Shown here piece by piece: positions 34,141-42,560 of a stretch of DNA of 64,000 nucleotides. A program made the position numbers and the translations under genes. Numbering within the stretch: the stretch's first letter is position 1; the number at the start of each line of letters is the position of its first letter. The stretch lies in NCBI GenBank assembly GCA_900547395.1, contig URGP01000004.1, forward strand, positions 50,917 through 114,916. Reading direction: 5' to 3'. The notes beneath the pieces were generated by a model. It had not been told where the DNA came from. It ran no database searches and worked only from the letters and a program-made list of their open reading frames with translations. Origin of the DNA: an uncultured Opitutales bacterium. Its GTDB lineage: Bacteria; Verrucomicrobiota; Verrucomicrobiia; Opitutales; Intestinicryptomonadaceae.

Positions 34141-35249
34141 ACTTCAAAGAGGACAAAATAGCAAAAATAATACGCGCAAACAAAAGGCTTTCGCGCGAAG
34201 CCTCGCGCATTGAAGGCATATTCCGCTCAATCAAGGAAGGCATAATTTTAACGGACGCGGGCGGAGACATATTCTATGCAAACGCCGCCGCAAAAAACAT
34301 TTTGGGCTTTGCCGAAGACGGGCAAATTTTGACGCTTTCAAAAATTCTTCCGCAAATAGACTCTGTCGAACTCCGCTTGGTGTGCGGCGGAACAGCCTCC
34401 CAAAGGGAATTTGAAATAGCCTATCCGGAGCACCGCTTCATCAAAGTTTTCATGACGCCCGTTGACGGCGAAAAAGAAGAGGCGGCAATAATAATTTCCG
34501 ACCTCACAAACGAAAGGATTTCCGCAAGAGACAAAATCGAAAGCGAAAAAATCGCCTCCGTTTTAAAGCTTGCCTCGGGCGTAGCCCACGAGCTGGGAAA
34601 CCCCATAAACTCGATTTCAATACATCTGCAGCTCGCGCTAAAAACAATTGCGAAAATGGAACAGAGCCCAAGCCTTTCAAGGCTGAAAGAATCGGTTGAA
34701 ATATGCTCGAAAGAGGTTTCGAGGCTCGACGGAATAATAAAGCACTTCTTAAAAGCCCTGCGCCCCGCGCGACCCGATTTTGCTGAAATAAATCCCCTCG
34801 CCCCCCTTGCCGAAACTCTGAAATTTCTGCAAAACGAGCTTCAAGACCTAAACATAAAGATTGAAATAAATACGGAAAATTCCCTTCCCTCAATCCTCGG
34901 CGACACAAACCTCTTAAAGCAGCTCTATTTCAACCTCATAAAAAATGCGATGGAAGCGATGGACTTGGGGGGCATAATAAAAATCGGAACAAGTTTTGAC
35001 GACAATTTCGTAAAAATCTCAATTTCCGACAACGGATGCGGCATAGACCAGGACGAAATCACGCGCATATTCGAGCCTTATTTCACAACAAAAACCGACG
35101 GGCACGGGCTTGGAATGATGATTGCCTCTGAAATAGTGAAATCGCACGGAGGGTCAATCGGCATAGACAGCCGCAAGGACGAAGGCACAACAATTATGCT
35201 TTCATTCCCGAGAAAGGACAAGCGCATAAGAGAAATAATGGCGGAATAA
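34137..35249 (+). CDS. Soluble PAS-domain histidine kinase, NtrB-like
   Basis: A 370-residue sensor kinase with no membrane segment or signal peptide. A short N-terminal coil is followed by a PAS domain (about 22-125), the H-box with His151 (ASGVAHELGNPINSI), and the HATPase domain with N-box (FNLIKNAMEAM), G1 (DNGCGI), F-box (FEPYFTT) and G2 (GHGLGM). The layout is that of NtrB-type kinases. No response regulator gene is adjacent or elsewhere in the window. It overlaps the LptA-repeat gene by 4 bp, which suggests that kinase and envelope protein are made together. Confidence 0.9.
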   Translation: MNFKEDKIAKIIRANKRLSREASRIEGIFRSIKEGIILTDAGGDIFYANAAAKNILGFAEDGQILTLSKILPQIDSVELRLVCGGTASQREFEIAYPEHRFIKVFMTPVDGEKEEAAIIISDLTNERISARDKIESEKIASVLKLASGVAHELGNPINSISIHLQLALKTIAKMEQSPSLSRLKESVEICSKEVSRLDGIIKHFLKALRPARPDFAEINPLAPLAETLKFLQNELQDLNIKIEINTENSLPSILGDTNLLKQLYFNLIKNAMEAMDLGGIIKIGTSFDDNFVKISISDNGCGIDQDEITRIFEPYFTTKTDGHGLGMMIASEIVKSHGGSIGIDSRKDEGTTIMLSFPRKDKRIREIMAE

Positions 35250-35317
35250 TCTCTTAAAAAGCCCTATCCCATTACGATAAATATTTAAAAACAAACACTA
35301 ATCTGACAAAACAAGAA

Positions 35318-35761
35318 ATGAACAAAATTGAAAAAGCCGAAGTCGTACTCGCATATCCTTCGCCTTTCGGATACGCCACTTTCATAAAGTGCGCCTCGAA
35401 GACATTTGTGATTTACATGGACAAATCGGGCGGCGGCGCGGTTATGCGCGCCTTGAACAATATCGCAGGCGAACGCCCGCTGACGCACGAACTGATTTCC
35501 TACATTTTGGACGGCGCGGAATGTAAAATTAAAGACGTTGTGATTTACAAGGAATGCGAAGGCACATTCTTCGCAAAAATGACCCTCGTAATGAAAAACG
35601 AGCTGGGCGAAAAAATTTTGGAAATAGACTGCCGCCCGAGCGATTCCCTCACCCTTGCAATACGCCAAAAAGCCCCCGTTTACGTTCTGGACTGCGTGCT
35701 AAACAACGTGGAGGATTCGAGCGAAGTCCTTGAAGAGCTGCAAGGCAAAAACTTAATCTGA
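35318..35761 (+). CDS. Bifunctional nuclease family (DUF151) protein
   Basis: A 147-residue protein of the BFN/DUF151 family. Typical segments are FVIYMDKSGGGAVMRALNN, RPLTHELISYILDG and the family hallmark IDCRPSDSLTLAIRQKAPVYV. Plant members have been reported to cut RNA and DNA; the bacterial role is poorly known. The stop is directly followed by the ATG of the dihydrouridine synthase gene, so it joins a small RNA-related operon with dus and trmH. Confidence 0.88.
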   Translation: MNKIEKAEVVLAYPSPFGYATFIKCASKTFVIYMDKSGGGAVMRALNNIAGERPLTHELISYILDGAECKIKDVVIYKECEGTFFAKMTLVMKNELGEKILEIDCRPSDSLTLAIRQKAPVYVLDCVLNNVEDSSEVLEELQGKNLI

Positions 35762-36784
35762 ATGCCTCTTTTCGACAATCAGCCAATAAGCGTCTTGGCT
35801 CCCATGCAGGACGTCACGGACGCGGATTTTATGTCGGTAATAGCCGAATGCGGCGCGCCCGATTTCTTCATCGCCGAATACTTCCGCGTGCATGAATTTT
35901 CGACGCTCGAAAAAAACGTGCTTAGAACCGTGCTTTCAAGACCGAACGAAATTGCAGTTTCGGCGCAGTTCATCGGCGAAGACGAATTTCATATAGCGCG
36001 CTCCATAAATCTCCTCAAAAAATATCCGCAAATAGAATACCTCGATTTAAACATCGGCTGCCCCGCCCCGAAAGTTTACAGAAAAAACGTCGGCGGTGGA
36101 CTTTTGAAAGAGCCGAAAAAAATCCGCTCCATATTAAATGTAATGCGCGAAAACTGGGATAAAAGTTTGAGCGTAAAAATGCGCCTCGGCTTTGAAAGCC
36201 AAGACCATCTCGAAGAGATAATAGGCATACTAAACGAAAGCGGCATAAATTTCGCCACAATCCACGGCAGAACCGTAAAACAGCTTTACCGCGGAAAAGT
36301 CGATTACGGGGCGATAAAAAAAGCCGCGTCTCTTTGCAATGTCCCGATAATCGCAAACGGTGATTTGACGACGGCAAAAAAAGCCCTGCAAGTTGCCGAA
36401 TTTACGGGTGCAAAAGGAGTGATGATAGGCAGGCACGCGATACGCAACCCGTGGATTTTCCGCCAGATAAAAGAGCTTAAACGCGGCGAAAAAATGTTCG
36501 AGCCGACGCTTCTTGACGTTTACGAATACGTTGAAAAAATCCGCAACAAAATCATAATGAAAAATCCGCAAATACGGTATGCGGACGGCAGAATGAAAAA
36601 ATTTTTAAATTTCATCGCGCTCGGCGTTGACGAAGGCGGGAATTTTTTGAGGGAAATGCGCCATGCGCGCGGCATCGAGGCCCTCATGGAGTGCTGTAAA
36701 AAGCATCTTCTTGAAAATCCCTCAAAGCCTTTCGCGTCCGAACCATACCCAAACCTCTGCCCGCGCCCGAATCACGAACTATGA
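35762..36784 (+). CDS. tRNA-dihydrouridine synthase
   Basis: FMN enzyme that reduces uridines in the tRNA D-loop. The 340-residue protein begins with the TIM barrel motif LAPMQDVTDADF and has the catalytic Cys in NIGCPAPKV, the basic KMRLGF strand, IHGRTVKQLYRG and the FMN-phosphate motif GVMIGRHAIRNPWIF. It is closest to the DusB/DusC style, but which Dus subgroup it belongs to is not clear. It overlaps trmH by 4 bp (ATGA), which supports a joint tRNA-modification operon. Confidence 0.92.
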   Translation: MPLFDNQPISVLAPMQDVTDADFMSVIAECGAPDFFIAEYFRVHEFSTLEKNVLRTVLSRPNEIAVSAQFIGEDEFHIARSINLLKKYPQIEYLDLNIGCPAPKVYRKNVGGGLLKEPKKIRSILNVMRENWDKSLSVKMRLGFESQDHLEEIIGILNESGINFATIHGRTVKQLYRGKVDYGAIKKAASLCNVPIIANGDLTTAKKALQVAEFTGAKGVMIGRHAIRNPWIFRQIKELKRGEKMFEPTLLDVYEYVEKIRNKIIMKNPQIRYADGRMKKFLNFIALGVDEGGNFLREMRHARGIEALMECCKKHLLENPSKPFASEPYPNLCPRPNHEL

Positions 36785-37452
36785 CTCCGTCTGAAAAAAT
36801 CGAAAAACTCTCCCGACAAATCACTCCCGAAAGATACGCAAAAATGCTGAGAGCCCTTGAATACCGCACTCTCAAGCTAACCGTGGTTTTGGAGGACATT
36901 TACCAGCCTCACAACGCAGCTGCGGTTTTGCGCAGCTGCGACGCATTCGGGCTTCAAAGCGCGTACGTTATAGAAAACCGCTATCCGATGAAAATAAGCC
37001 ACAACGTCGATATGGGCGTCTCGAAGTGGATGGACATTTTTAAATACAAGTCCCCCACATGCACAACGGCATTTGCCGCCCGCAACAGGGAGCCCAACGA
37101 ATTCGACAAGGCAAACACAATCAAGGCGATTTCGGACTTGAAAGCGAAAGGATATGTCGTCGCGGCTTCAAGCTTGGACGCAAATCCCGTTGACGTCTGC
37201 GAACTTCCCGTTGAAAAGCCCCTTGCAATCATGATAGGAACGGAGCTTACCGGGCTTAGCAAAACCGCGCTTGAAAACGCCGACATAACTTTTAAAACCG
37301 ACATGCTCGGCTTTGCGCAGAGCTTCAATTTGTCGGTCTTTGCCGCGCTTTGCATATCGCAGCTTTCAAAGAAAATGCGCGCGCTAAACGACGGCTGGAA
37401 GATGGGCGAAAAGGAAAAGCAGGAATTGCTTCTGCGCTGGCTAAGCCTGTAA
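36781..37452 (+). CDS. trmH: tRNA (guanosine-18-2'-O)-methyltransferase
   Basis: SPOUT-class methyltransferase for Gm18 in the tRNA D-loop. The 223-residue protein has motif 1 (LEDIYQPHNAAAVLRSCDAFG), motif 2 (KPLAIMIGTELTGLSKTALE) and motif 3 (GFAQSFNLSVFAALC), and a basic N- and C-terminal helix. Length and C-terminal extension match TrmH, not RlmB. It is translationally coupled to the preceding dihydrouridine synthase, whose target is in the same tRNA loop. Confidence 0.92.
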   Translation: MTPSEKIEKLSRQITPERYAKMLRALEYRTLKLTVVLEDIYQPHNAAAVLRSCDAFGLQSAYVIENRYPMKISHNVDMGVSKWMDIFKYKSPTCTTAFAARNREPNEFDKANTIKAISDLKAKGYVVAASSLDANPVDVCELPVEKPLAIMIGTELTGLSKTALENADITFKTDMLGFAQSFNLSVFAALCISQLSKKMRALNDGWKMGEKEKQELLLRWLSL

Positions 37453-37560
37453 AACTTCAACAGTATCAAAAAAATCCAAAGTAAATTTGCGCCATAAAAA
37501 TTTTTCGGTAAAATTTGCCTTTCCCACTGCGGGAATTCAACAAATTAAAGAAAGGTTTTT

Positions 37561-38016
37561 ATGACTGAAACATCAGTAATATTCGACGCCACTTCAGCCG
37601 CGGGTTCCGCCGCCGCGGGATATGTCGCAACCCTGCTTGCGCAGCTGTTTGCGGGCTATCAATCAGTTCAAAAGCAAAATTTTGAACTCTTAAAGCAAAA
37701 AATCGAGCTTGCCGACTCCTCCGCCGACAAAGCGGCAACAAGAGACGGAAGCGGCGGAAAAATCATAAGAAGGCTCATATACTTCGGCTGCGCCTTCACG
37801 ATAATGGTTGCCCCGTTCATCTTCGCGTTTTTCAATTCAATTCCGGTTGAAGTCGAAGAAAAAGTCCTGTGCGGGGGATGGTTTTGGGGGCTTGTGCCTG
37901 AATGGTCGAACACTGTGTTCCACAAGATAAACGGCTTTTATCTGCCCTCGTCTATTCAGCACGCCTTCATATCGTTTTTAATTCCGTTTTACCTTGGAAG
38001 AGGCGCGGCAAAATAA
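37561..38016 (+). CDS. Three-helix membrane protein, unknown
   Basis: A 151-residue protein with a good GAAAGG site upstream. It has an Ala/Gly-rich first segment (AGSAAAGYVATLLAQLF), a charged coiled stretch (about 35-70), a central membrane helix (IYFGCAFTIMVAPFIFAFF) and a last amphipathic/hydrophobic part (IQHAFISFLIPFYLGRG). The layout resembles small phage 3TM holins, but there are no phage genes around it. I do not assign a function. Confidence 0.6.
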   Translation: MTETSVIFDATSAAGSAAAGYVATLLAQLFAGYQSVQKQNFELLKQKIELADSSADKAATRDGSGGKIIRRLIYFGCAFTIMVAPFIFAFFNSIPVEVEEKVLCGGWFWGLVPEWSNTVFHKINGFYLPSSIQHAFISFLIPFYLGRGAAK

Positions 38017-38023
38017 AAAAAAC

Positions 38024-38055
38024 GGGCGCAGGTTTTTATCTGCGCCCCGATTTTT
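38024..38055. terminator. Bidirectional terminator between the 3TM gene and the propeller gene
   Basis: GGGCGCAG (38024-38031) pairs perfectly with CTGCGCCC (38040-38047) around GTTTTTAT. T tracts flank both sides, the longer (T8) for the minus strand. Confidence 0.85.
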
Positions 38056-38932
38056 ATCTTTCCACAAGCGAAACGGCTGAAATGTTGGAAATTTCGGCAT
38101 CGTCTTTCAAAGCCCAGACGACCTTGTTGTTCTTGTCGATTTCCATAAGCTTAGGCTGGGATTTGTCCTTGCTGTGCCCGTTCCAATTTGAAGCCAAAAT
38201 ATTGCCGTTTTTAAGCATGCGGGCTTCCGTCATGAAAAGCATTTTTGCACCGTCAATATTAGAATTGTCGATAACCCTCAATTTTTCTTCTGTATTGGGA
38301 TTGACGATGAAAATCCTGCCCCCGTCGCACGAGAGCAGCCAGTTGCCGTTTTTAAGCTCCTTTACACTGAAAATCGGGGCTTTCAAATTGATGTTTCTTA
38401 CTATTCCGCCCTTGGGATTTATCTCCGCAATCGTTCCTTTTCCTATTAGCGGCACGACATAATTGCCTTTTTTGTTTTTTATTATCTGCCTGAACTGCCC
38501 GTGCGGATTTTCAATGTCCGTCTCAAAATTTGTTTCCTTTAATATTTTGCCGTTTTTATCAAGTTCCAAAATTCTCGCTTGGGGAATGGCGCATACGCCG
38601 ACTAAAATGTTTCCGTTCGGCAAAAAATGCGCAGTATGGGCTTCCTGCCCTTTTTCGGGCTTGAACTTCCAAACAATTTCTTTTGTTTTGAAATCCACCA
38701 AACACACTTCGTGCTTGTTTGAATAAACCAAAGTTTTTTTGTTTTTTGAAAGAGATGCAGAGTTGCACTCCCTATAATCGGGAATATCGAAAACCCATTC
38801 TTTCGTACCCGAAGCCTTGTCGATTAACATTATCTTATTGAAATTGCACCCTGCAATCAAAAGCTTTTGCGCGGAAAGCGACAATGGAAGAAATAAAAAC
38901 ATCGCCAGAAAAAATCTAATTGCGTTTCTCAT
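38054..38932 (-). CDS. Secreted beta-propeller (PQQ-like) protein
   Basis: A 292-residue protein from the ATG at 38932 (MRNAIRFFLAMFLFLPLSLSA) with a signal peptide to about residue 20. Six or so repeated blades carry the pattern 'G.I...D....E.VW.F', for example LIDKASGTKEWVFDI, LVDFKTKEIVWKFKP, ILELDKNGKILKETN and LMEIDKNNKVVWALKDD. PQQ-like or arylsulfotransferase-like propellers share this. Periplasmic binding or scaffold role is likely, with no enzyme residues visible. It is monocistronic. Confidence 0.7.
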   Translation of the reverse strand: MRNAIRFFLAMFLFLPLSLSAQKLLIAGCNFNKIMLIDKASGTKEWVFDIPDYRECNSASLSKNKKTLVYSNKHEVCLVDFKTKEIVWKFKPEKGQEAHTAHFLPNGNILVGVCAIPQARILELDKNGKILKETNFETDIENPHGQFRQIIKNKKGNYVVPLIGKGTIAEINPKGGIVRNINLKAPIFSVKELKNGNWLLSCDGGRIFIVNPNTEEKLRVIDNSNIDGAKMLFMTEARMLKNGNILASNWNGHSKDKSQPKLMEIDKNNKVVWALKDDAEISNISAVSLVER

Positions 38933-38991
38933 AATAAAAAGCAATTTATATATCAAATGACGTAGAGCAAGAATATTTTGGGTGCGAAAAC

Positions 38992-39014
38992 AAAAAAAGG
39001 CGGTTTTGACCGCC
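38992..39014 (-). terminator. Terminator of the small conserved gene at 39041
   Basis: GGCGGT (38999-39004) pairs with ACCGCC (39009-39014) around a TTTG loop, with T7 on the minus strand. Confidence 0.85.
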
Positions 39015-39040
39015 GCGATAGAGCTAAAAACGCCCGAAAA

Positions 39041-39256
39041 TTATTTTGCAACCTTTCTGGCTGCGCGCCACTTATCGCGATGGTTCACAACCCAATCAAG
39101 CAAGGCACGTTCAAAACCGATGTCATGACCCGCCTTTTCTGACTCTATCCATTTATGTTTCAGTATTTCTTCGCGCTCCGCGAGAAATTCGTTGTAAAAC
39201 TTGGATTTTGCAAGCGAAAATCCCGCTTCGGAACTTTTTTTTGCATTAGTCTTCAT
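39041..39256 (-). CDS. Small conserved hypothetical protein
   Basis: A 71-residue protein. I chose the ATG at 39256 (MKTNAKKSSEAGFSL) because GGGAGG lies 5-6 nt before it; longer readings would run into the holB end. It is basic and helical, and the segment KHKWIESEKAGHDIGFERALLDWVVNHRDKWR looks like a conserved helical motif that I have the impression recurs as a small protein in this phylum, though I cannot name the family. It follows holB on the same strand by 70 nt and may be part of that operon. Confidence 0.6.
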   Translation of the reverse strand: MKTNAKKSSEAGFSLAKSKFYNEFLAEREEILKHKWIESEKAGHDIGFERALLDWVVNHRDKWRAARKVAK

Positions 39257-39326
39257 AAATGCCTCCCATTTTGAATACATAAAAGTATTCGGAATAAATT
39301 TTGCATTTTCAAGCAGAAAAATTGCG

Positions 39327-40265
39327 CTATCTCGACCAAATTCGCAAGGAATTAAGGAAAAAATACTCCAAGGCGGCGGCATCCTGCATATTTAGCTCCA
39401 TAAGCCCTGCGGAATGCTCCAAAATTTCCGTTGAATGGGCAAGCTTCAAGGAGGGAACCTTTCCGTTTGAAGCTTCCATCGCCGAATTTAACATCTCCTC
39501 TTCAATGGCTGAAAGCATGCGCTTGCGAAGCCTCCTGCGCTCGCCCGCCTGCAATGCGGCTATTTGCTCCTCGTCCAAATTTTCGCGCTCTTCATCCGTA
39601 AGTTTTTCCTCCATATCCGAAAGCCTCGACAAAATGCCGTCAAACCTCGAAAGCATTGAATAGCACTGCATAAGCGCATCTGACGGCGTGAATTTGCCGT
39701 CAAAGCCGACAACCATTGCCTTCTGCCATTTTGAAAAATCGCAAATCCAATCTTCCCATTCGTCGTCTTCCAAAACGGCCGACTTGCACGGAACGCGCAA
39801 ATGTATGCACCTGCTTTTTATCGTGTCCAAAAGATCGTTCGGACGCTCCGTAAGCATAAACAAAAAAGTGTCGTGCGCAGGCTCTTCAAGAGTTTTCAGG
39901 AACGAATTTGCGCTTTCTGCATTCATTCTGTCCGCCTCGTAAACCACCGCGACTTTTTTGCCGCCCGCATTTGAAGACTGGTAAAGCTTTTCCAAAAGCC
40001 AGCGCATTGTGTTTACGGGCCACTCTCCGCCAACCCTGTCGGAGTCGCTTCCGATTTTTATGTTTCGCGCCTTGCCGGACGGGCGAAGCTCAAAAAAATC
40101 GGGATGCTTTGCGGGGTCTGAAACGTTCAAAAGCCTGCCCGCGCAGTGTTTTGCAAGGCGTTCAAGCTCGACTATGGAGCCGCCGTAAAGCAAAACGGCG
40201 TGGTGAAGGCGGTTTGAATTTATCGCCCTGTCAAGCACTTCGCCTGCCGCGCCGAATTCAGACAT
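39327..40265 (-). CDS. holB: DNA polymerase III delta' subunit-like clamp-loader ATPase
   Basis: A 312-residue clamp-loader protein. The N-terminal part (NRLHHAVLLYGG) is a weak AAA+ region without a P-loop lysine motif, as expected for delta' chains. The conserved middle is KKVAVVYEADRMNAESANSFLKTLEEP, then TFLFMLTERPNDLLDTIKSRCIHLRV, the SRC motif of delta'/DnaX. The C-terminal half is divergent and acidic. It overlaps tmk by 8 bp, the common tmk-holB pair. Confidence 0.85.
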   Translation of the reverse strand: MSEFGAAGEVLDRAINSNRLHHAVLLYGGSIVELERLAKHCAGRLLNVSDPAKHPDFFELRPSGKARNIKIGSDSDRVGGEWPVNTMRWLLEKLYQSSNAGGKKVAVVYEADRMNAESANSFLKTLEEPAHDTFLFMLTERPNDLLDTIKSRCIHLRVPCKSAVLEDDEWEDWICDFSKWQKAMVVGFDGKFTPSDALMQCYSMLSRFDGILSRLSDMEEKLTDEERENLDEEQIAALQAGERRRLRKRMLSAIEEEMLNSAMEASNGKVPSLKLAHSTEILEHSAGLMELNMQDAAALEYFFLNSLRIWSR

Positions 40266-40896
40266 TGAACCTCTCCTTTACGCATTTTGAAATTTCGCCC
40301 GCAATTTCCTCGATTGACTTCGAAGCGTCTATAACCAAAAAACGTTCGCTGTTTTCTTTTGCCAAGCGCAAATACTCCAAGCGCACTTTTTCGTAAAATT
40401 CGATTTTCTGTGAGCCCATTCTGTCGGAATTTCCGCTGTCGCGCTTACACGCCCGATTTAAGCCCGCAACAACGTCCAAGTCCAAAAGCACTGTCAAGTC
40501 AGGCATGCATTCGGCAATGGCAATATCGTTTACGGTTTTTGCCAAGCCAAAACCAAGCGAACGCGCCACACCTTGATAGGCGTATGTAGAATCTATAAAC
40601 CTGTCCGAAATGACGAATTTGCCCGACTTTAACGCGGGGCGTATAAGCTCATCAACATGTTGGGCGCGAGCGGCGGCAAAAAGAAGCATCTCGGTTTTAG
40701 GCGACATGTTTTCGCCCTCTTTGGCGTTAAGGAGCAAATCCCTTATTTTTTCGGAAATAGCGGTGCCTCCGGGCTCGCGGGTAATAGTGTAATCGCACCC
40801 CCTGCCCGACAAAAACTTCGCAAGCATGTTTATCTGGGAAGTTTTGCCGCAACCTTCTCCGCCCTCAAAAGTAATGAATACGCCGCTTTTAGACAT
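40258..40896 (-). CDS. tmk: Thymidylate kinase
   Basis: Phosphorylates dTMP to dTDP. The start at 40896 (MSKSGVFITFEGGEG) gives 212 residues; a longer reading from 40932 has no family support. Walker A is EGGEGCGKTS (11-20), the DR(F/Y) motif is ISDRFIDSTYAYQG and the lid carries basic residues near RACKRDSGNSDRM. ERxPGG is TREPGGT. It overlaps holB and both probably form an operon. Confidence 0.96.
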   Translation of the reverse strand: MSKSGVFITFEGGEGCGKTSQINMLAKFLSGRGCDYTITREPGGTAISEKIRDLLLNAKEGENMSPKTEMLLFAAARAQHVDELIRPALKSGKFVISDRFIDSTYAYQGVARSLGFGLAKTVNDIAIAECMPDLTVLLDLDVVAGLNRACKRDSGNSDRMGSQKIEFYEKVRLEYLRLAKENSERFLVIDASKSIEEIAGEISKCVKERFNV

Positions 40897-40978
40897 GCAA
40901 TTTACTTTCCCAAAAAAAGAATTCAAAAGCAAGAGCGAAAATGGAATAAATGCGGTCTAAAAAACTGCAAAAAAGCAT

Positions 40979-41632
40979 TTATTTTTTGACGTTTTTAGGC
41001 GCGAAATCCCTGTATCCTTCGTATTCGCCGCTTGACACCGCCCAAATGTAGAGGCTCGCCGCGCTGCAATACGGAGAAAATCGGCGGCGGTATTTTTCAA
41101 AGAGGGCGCGTGTTATTTTACGGTGGTGGTAAATCATTCTAAGCCCCCGTTGTATTGCGAAGTCCCCGAAACTTAGAACATTCGGGCGGCGCATTGAAAA
41201 AATCATCAGCATTTCCGCGCTCCACACGCCTATTCCGTCGAGCGAAGTCAAAGTTTCGACGACTTTTTCATCGTCCATGTTCTTTAAGGCTGATATGTCA
41301 AATTCCCCCGACATGATTTTTGCCGCCGCGTTTTTTATGTAGCCCGCTTTTTTAAAAGACATGCCAAAAGACTGCAACTTTTCGATTTCAATAGAATTGA
41401 TTTTTTCGGCAGACATGCCGCCAATGCCGTTTAGCATCCTGTTCCAGAGCGTTTCATGAGCTTTTGAAGAAATTTGCTGGGCTGTGATTGAAGAGACAAG
41501 CGCAGTGAATAAATCAGGAATCACTTTCCTTTTTATGGCGCCTATGCGCAAAATCGCCTCTTTCATGCGGGCGTCCTTTTCTTTTAGGAAGCTTAACTCC
41601 TTTTCGCCGCAAATGAAATAATCGCCTTCCAT
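40979..41632 (-). CDS. DNA-3-methyladenine glycosylase II (AlkA-like)
   Basis: A 217-residue HhH-GPD DNA glycosylase for alkylated bases. It has VSSITAQQISSKAHETLWNRM, the hairpin LTSLDGIGVWSAEMLMIFSM and, after it, the catalytic Asp in FGDFAIQRGLRM. There is no [4Fe-4S] cysteine loop at the C-terminus, unlike EndoIII/MutY. It lacks the N-terminal TBP-like domain of E. coli AlkA, so it is the shorter bacterial form. It lies 7 nt downstream of apbE. Confidence 0.9.
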   Translation of the reverse strand: MEGDYFICGEKELSFLKEKDARMKEAILRIGAIKRKVIPDLFTALVSSITAQQISSKAHETLWNRMLNGIGGMSAEKINSIEIEKLQSFGMSFKKAGYIKNAAAKIMSGEFDISALKNMDDEKVVETLTSLDGIGVWSAEMLMIFSMRRPNVLSFGDFAIQRGLRMIYHHRKITRALFEKYRRRFSPYCSAASLYIWAVSSGEYEGYRDFAPKNVKK

Positions 41633-41639
41633 AAAAAAA

Positions 41640-42470
41640 CTACGCCAAAAACTCGACGGGGGAAGACTCCGTGCGCTGTATTGCCGCCCTCATGTTTTCT
41701 TTTTCGCATATCTCCTTTATTTCATCGTCGGAAAGAAGCATAAATGCGGTTGACATGGCGTCCGCAATCAGCGCATTGTCGCAGACGGCCCAAGCGCGGT
41801 ACGGCATTTTTTCGGGAACTTTTCCCGTCCTGCAATCTATTATGTGGCTGCCCTGCACGGCTGTCCCCGAACCGCCTATCGCGCAGTTTTTAAGCTTTAT
41901 ATCAACTTTGCTCCCCGCAAACGTGACATCCCAGCTGTCTTTGCCTTCGGGCGGATTTAAAGCCAAAATGCTGCTTGCGCCAAAAGAAAAATGGGCGGTT
42001 TTTATCCCCCACATGTTAACGAGCCTGTCAGCGAGCAGGTCGAGAGCAAAGCCTTTGCCTATCGCGCCCAAGTCGATTTTCCCGTCAGAGACTTTCTGAA
42101 CCATAAAGTTTTCGGGATTCATCTTAAACTGCGCGCGCCGCGGATTTTCGATTGCCGCCTTGCCCTTGGCTTTCAAAAAGAACTCTCCCATACATACGTC
42201 TATCGCGCCCTTTGAAAGAGAGGAAGCGTACATCGCCCCCGCAAGAGCCTCGGCTGTTATGTCCAAAATTTGCGTCGCCTCCCCGACTTTTAGCGCGTTT
42301 ATTGCGGAAATTTCGCTATAATCCAAAAACATGCTTATCATGTCCTCGATTTGCTTTACCCTGTCAAACAAGTCGTAAGCGGCGCTACGCGCGTAAACTT
42401 CCGTCTTTGCCCCGATGGAAATATCCAAAGAGGTGTTCATTGCGTTTGTCTGGTACTTATAAATTTCCAT
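41640..42470 (-). CDS. apbE: FAD:protein FMN transferase
   Basis: ApbE covalently attaches FMN to Thr in target flavoproteins such as NqrB/C and RnfD/G, with FAD as donor. The 276-residue protein has DLGAIGKGFALDLLAD, AIGGSGTAVQGSHIIDCRTG (usual form H(I/V)xDPxTG) and ADAMSTAFMLL, with the metal-binding residues of the last motif present. No lipobox or signal peptide is seen, so it may act in the cytoplasm. No nqr or rnf genes are in the window. It leads a short unit with the alkA-like gene. Confidence 0.88.
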   Translation of the reverse strand: MEIYKYQTNAMNTSLDISIGAKTEVYARSAAYDLFDRVKQIEDMISMFLDYSEISAINALKVGEATQILDITAEALAGAMYASSLSKGAIDVCMGEFFLKAKGKAAIENPRRAQFKMNPENFMVQKVSDGKIDLGAIGKGFALDLLADRLVNMWGIKTAHFSFGASSILALNPPEGKDSWDVTFAGSKVDIKLKNCAIGGSGTAVQGSHIIDCRTGKVPEKMPYRAWAVCDNALIADAMSTAFMLLSDDEIKEICEKENMRAAIQRTESSPVEFLA

Positions 42471-42560
42471 TTTTTAATAATCCGACAAAAACGCCCGCTC
42501 TGCAAGAATAATGATTTTTCTTGTAAAAATAAAACGATTTCAAAATAATGTGTTTCAGAT

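Noticed and set aside
37561..38016. Prophage remnant around the holin-like gene
   Set aside because: Neighbours are tRNA-modification and housekeeping genes; no capsid, tail, integrase or att-like repeats.
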